From Nocardia terpenica (GTDB taxonomy: Bacteria > Actinomycetota > Actinomycetes > Mycobacteriales > Mycobacteriaceae): 64,000 bases of DNA. The stretch is taken from assembly GCF_013186535.1 (NCBI RefSeq), contig NZ_JABMCZ010000005.1, positions 1,116,001 through 1,180,000 of the forward strand, read 5' to 3'. The notes beneath the pieces were generated by a model, which had not been told where the DNA came from, searched no databases, and saw only the letters and a list, made by a program, of their open reading frames with translations. A program made the translations under genes and the position numbers. Positions 61,953 through 64,000 of the stretch are shown here, piece after piece; the first letter of the stretch is position 1, and every line of letters starts with the position of its first letter.

Positions 61953-62005
61953 TGGCTTCCCCCAAGAACGTTGACCGATAATTCCCTGCCGGTCGAGAGG
62001 AAATA

Positions 62006-62455
62006 ATGAAGGTTACCGATCAGAGGGACCCCGAAGAACCGCTCTGGGACCCTCGCAAGATCACCCACGACGTATGGCGGCGGATCGGCGTCGACCCCGC
62101 CACGCTCAGCTCGAACATCGCTGGTTTCACCCACCTCCACGGGTTCAAACGATACGGCGGCCACGACACCCTGCGGACCTACGCGGTCGATGTGTGGTCC
62201 CAAGTCTCCACAGTCGGCGACTTCGAACGCGGAGAAGCCCGAGCCGAATTCGTGCCGGTCACGATCGCGGGGCGCCAGGGTCTGCGCTATCGCCCGACAT
62301 CCGACCGGACCGGCGATCAATGCCACCTGATCTTTCCCTCACCCCAGGGCTCCTACAGCATCACCGTGACTCGACTGGACTCGCGGAGCCCTGTCGTCCC
62401 GTGCGACCGAGTTGTCGAGGTTGCGAAGATTGTGGTTCCGTGGCTGCCCGACTGA
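62006..62455 (+). CDS. DUF3558-like protein without signal peptide
   Basis: 149 aa. The C-terminal DUF3558 pattern is visible: VPVTIAGRQGLRYRPTSDRT GDQCHLIFPSPQGSYSITVT and CDRVVEVAKIVVPWLP. Most members are secreted lipoproteins of Nocardia and mycobacteria. This one starts MKVTDQRDPEEPLWDPRKIT, with no hydrophobic leader or lipobox, so it is cytosolic or its start region was lost. It is convergent with the YbaB-like gene, 3 bp apart. Confidence 0.65.
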   Translation: MKVTDQRDPEEPLWDPRKITHDVWRRIGVDPATLSSNIAGFTHLHGFKRYGGHDTLRTYAVDVWSQVSTVGDFERGEARAEFVPVTIAGRQGLRYRPTSDRTGDQCHLIFPSPQGSYSITVTRLDSRSPVVPCDRVVEVAKIVVPWLPD

Positions 62456-62458
62456 CGG

Positions 62459-62845
62459 CTAACCGCGGTCGAACCAGCCTCGACGGTGGCGTTCCTCGAA
62501 GTAGCGGTCTTCGGCTTCCTCGAGCTTCTGTTGCCGCCGAGCCCGCTCCGCTTCTTCCTGCGCCGAGTTCGCTTGTGCGAACGTGGATATGGCTTCGAAG
62601 CGAGGATCGGCACGCAACTCGCGTGTGGCTTCCTCGAGCTTGGGTTGCTTGTCTTGGATCGCCGCCTCGTAGGCAGCAAGGATTGTCTTCTCGTCGTCCA
62701 CGGTGACCGACAGCAACCGATCCTCGGCGTCCACGATCACCCGAATGCCGTTCACCACGCCGACTCCGCGGATCTGCTGTATCGCGTAGTGTGCGCGCTG
62801 CACCTTCGCACCGAGGTCTCCGAAGTCACTGTCATGCTGAGCCAT
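62459..62845 (-). CDS. YbaB/EbfC-like protein
   Basis: 128 aa. The central pattern GVVNGIRVIVDAEDRLLSVT VDDEKTILAAYEAAIQDKQP resembles YbaB/EbfC nucleoid-associated proteins, here with a longer coiled-coil C terminus (EEAERARRQQKLEEAEDRYF). In Nocardia and Streptomyces such paralogues are often placed beside WXG100/ESX-type secreted protein genes. It is third in a minus-strand run after a lipoprotein (39-bp gap) and a DUF1023 hydrolase. Confidence 0.7.
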   Translation of the reverse strand: MAQHDSDFGDLGAKVQRAHYAIQQIRGVGVVNGIRVIVDAEDRLLSVTVDDEKTILAAYEAAIQDKQPKLEEATRELRADPRFEAISTFAQANSAQEEAERARRQQKLEEAEDRYFEERHRRGWFDRG

Positions 62846-62884
62846 CAGCGAACCCTTAATCGAATCGGACCGGCCCGGTCACTT

Positions 62885-63451
62885 TCATGACGGACGCTGG
62901 ATCACTGTCGGCTGCGGTGTCTTCGAACCCATTCCCGAGTAAGGAAAGCATGGCGAGGCCGCCGTGACGCTCAACCAGCCATCACCCTTTCCGGCATCCT
63001 GCAAGACGAATGTGTAGTTGTCCGGCGTGCCCAGCCCTGCCAGCGTCGACGTGGCCTCCGAGTCCAGCTTCCAACCCCACCCCGTCCAAGTCTGCCGAAG
63101 TCGCGCGAAATACTGTGCAGTCTGACCCGCTGGAACCCCGACAACCCAGTAACTCACTTGCACCTGATGCGGTCCGTGCTCCTGGTAGCCGTCGTAACAC
63201 GGCATCGGCCCCGCTGGCTGAAACGGGGAACCATGATTATCCCCATCAGGAGACATCGAGAATCCGATCCCGGTCTCGTCGGCAGTCTTCTCGAGGTAGC
63301 CGAAAATCCGTTGACGGGCCGCTTCTTCGGTGAGCGATGGGTCCACTGATTTTGCCTCCTTGTGCTCCTCGTGTGCGCATCCAGTCGGCAGTAGCACCAT
63401 TGCGGCTATTGCCGAGGCGGCAAGCGCTTTAGACCACATCCGTGACATCAT
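62885..63451 (-). CDS. lipoprotein
   Basis: 188 aa. The signal KALAASAIAAMVLLPTGCAH contains a lipobox (LPTGC), so the mature N terminus is lipid-anchored at Cys near residue 25. The mature domain has SYWVVGVPAGQTAQYFARLR and QTWTGWGWKLDSEAT, a pattern repeated in Nocardia-type lipoproteins next to DUF1023 genes. ATG 63451 or 63448 overlaps the hydrolase stop (ATGATG). Presumably it works with that exported hydrolase. Confidence 0.8.
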   Translation of the reverse strand: MMSRMWSKALAASAIAAMVLLPTGCAHEEHKEAKSVDPSLTEEAARQRIFGYLEKTADETGIGFSMSPDGDNHGSPFQPAGPMPCYDGYQEHGPHQVQVSYWVVGVPAGQTAQYFARLRQTWTGWGWKLDSEATSTLAGLGTPDNYTFVLQDAGKGDGWLSVTAASPCFPYSGMGSKTPQPTVIQRPS

Positions 63452-64000
63452 TTCACCGTAGGGGTGTGTCCGGCGATGATGTCGCCGAGATTGACCAGAG
63501 ACTTACACGGTTTCCCGTTGACGAAATCCCAGTATTGACTGTGCGCTGCGGTGGTGTAACCGGTATGGCCATCCTGACCGGGATCTGATGCGAACACCTG
63601 CGCTCCGAACTCGGGATTTGTCGGACTGGCACCGAACGGATCGGCCAGCAATGCCATCTGAATCATATCGTGCTGTGCCTTGGTAGCGAATACGTGGTTC
63701 GGCACCTGATCTTGCGGGACACCCGTCAAATGGAGGTCGGAGGCATGGTTCACCGTAGTCCCCGGGCTGGCTACAAGTGCCACCGCGTCAGCATTGATGC
63801 TGCGCCCGTGAGCCGCCGCGTCGCCCACGAGTGTGGTGCCGTAACTGTGCGCCACTACCGAATTGTACGACGGTGCGCCATCGTGTGAGGCTCGTAAGCC
63901 ATCCTGGAACCGGTCCAGCGCGGAGACTCCCGCATCGGCGTACTTGCGGTTCGACGCATCATTCACGTCCCAGTTGAACGGGTCCAAATGCTGCCCGACA
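63448..64000 (-). CDS. DUF1023 alpha/beta hydrolase, partial
   Basis: The C-terminal ~184 residues of a gene that continues beyond position 64000. The nucleophile elbow is VVAHSYGTTLVGDAAA (GxSxG-like HSYG), preceded by DGAPSYNS. A later acidic residue and His (FATKAQHDMIQM; DGHTGYTTAAHSQYWDF) complete the probable triad. DUF1023 hydrolases are often the C-terminal domain of WXG100-like exported proteins in mycobacteria and Nocardia. The N-terminal part is not visible here. Confidence 0.8.
   Translation of the reverse strand, partial: VGQHLDPFNWDVNDASNRKYADAGVSALDRFQDGLRASHDGAPSYNSVVAHSYGTTLVGDAAAHGRSINADAVALVASPGTTVNHASDLHLTGVPQDQVPNHVFATKAQHDMIQMALLADPFGASPTNPEFGAQVFASDPGQDGHTGYTTAAHSQYWDFVNGKPCKSLVNLGDIIAGHTPTVK

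Noticed and set aside
1..64000. CRISPR array or defence island
   Set aside because: No spaced direct repeats, Cas genes or recognisable restriction-modification genes are present.

Overview
The window is high-GC actinobacterial DNA, most likely from a mycolic-acid-containing genus such as Nocardia. Supporting families are an F420-type luciferase-like oxidoreductase, DUF3558, a DUF1023 alpha/beta hydrolase, an XRE(DUF5753)/DUF397 pair, a DUF664 DinB-like protein, an Eis fragment and many TetR/MerR/ArsR switches. No tRNA, rRNA or CRISPR array was seen. It reads as an accessory region: short metabolic or regulatory cassettes separated by insertion sequences and an unusually high number of broken genes.

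Layout. 1-9.6 kb: a TetR/APC permease/YtcJ-like amidohydrolase cassette (the amidohydrolase is frameshifted), a two-component system separated by an IS5-family element from a VanY-like peptidase and a DoxX-like membrane protein, then an APH-like kinase. 9.6-20.4 kb: a Tat-exported penicillin-acylase relative, two paralogous SpdB-like membrane proteins, small hypotheticals, a TetR/aldo-keto reductase pair, and remnants of LysE and GNAT genes. 21-29 kb: an Hsp20 operon divergent from an HspR/MerR-like gene across a CIRCE-like site, an Eis fragment, a GH64 glucanase, DUF664, a nitrilase-family enzyme, a deleted IS110 copy and a DUF418 protein. 29-37.1 kb: an IS630-family element, then a passenger-free Tn554-like element of about 6.1 kb. 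It encodes three tyrosine recombinases plus a TnpC/DUF6262-like protein, and sits inside the catalytic motif of another tyrosine integrase, whose two halves flank it. 37.2-43.7 kb: redox cassettes (OYE/TetR, LLM/zinc-type dehydrogenase, flavodoxin-fold/MerR, VOC). 43.8-49.4 kb: secreted small proteins, several pseudogenes and an intact IS110 transposase. 49.4-57.8 kb: a WYL regulator, TfoX, VOC, a broken MerR, an ArsR/MFS pair with an amber-interrupted MFS gene, a methyltransferase, and a complete arsenic operon (ArsR / ArsI-like VOC, ArsR, ACR3, ArsC). 57.8-64 kb: a P-loop kinase, XRE/DUF397, a pair of small proteins sharing a C-terminal domain, DUF3558, YbaB-like, a lipoprotein and a DUF1023 hydrolase running off the right edge.

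Most cassettes follow one plan: a regulator transcribed away from the enzyme or pump it probably controls, with a dyad between them (clear at 920-946, 16657-16686, 22608-22634, 38410-38427, 42582-42601, 52141-52156 and 55081-55135). The strongest structural observations are the integrase interrupted by the recombinase element, where joining the flanks across a 6-bp core restores the reading frame, and a family of dispersed intergenic hairpin repeats whose stems covary.
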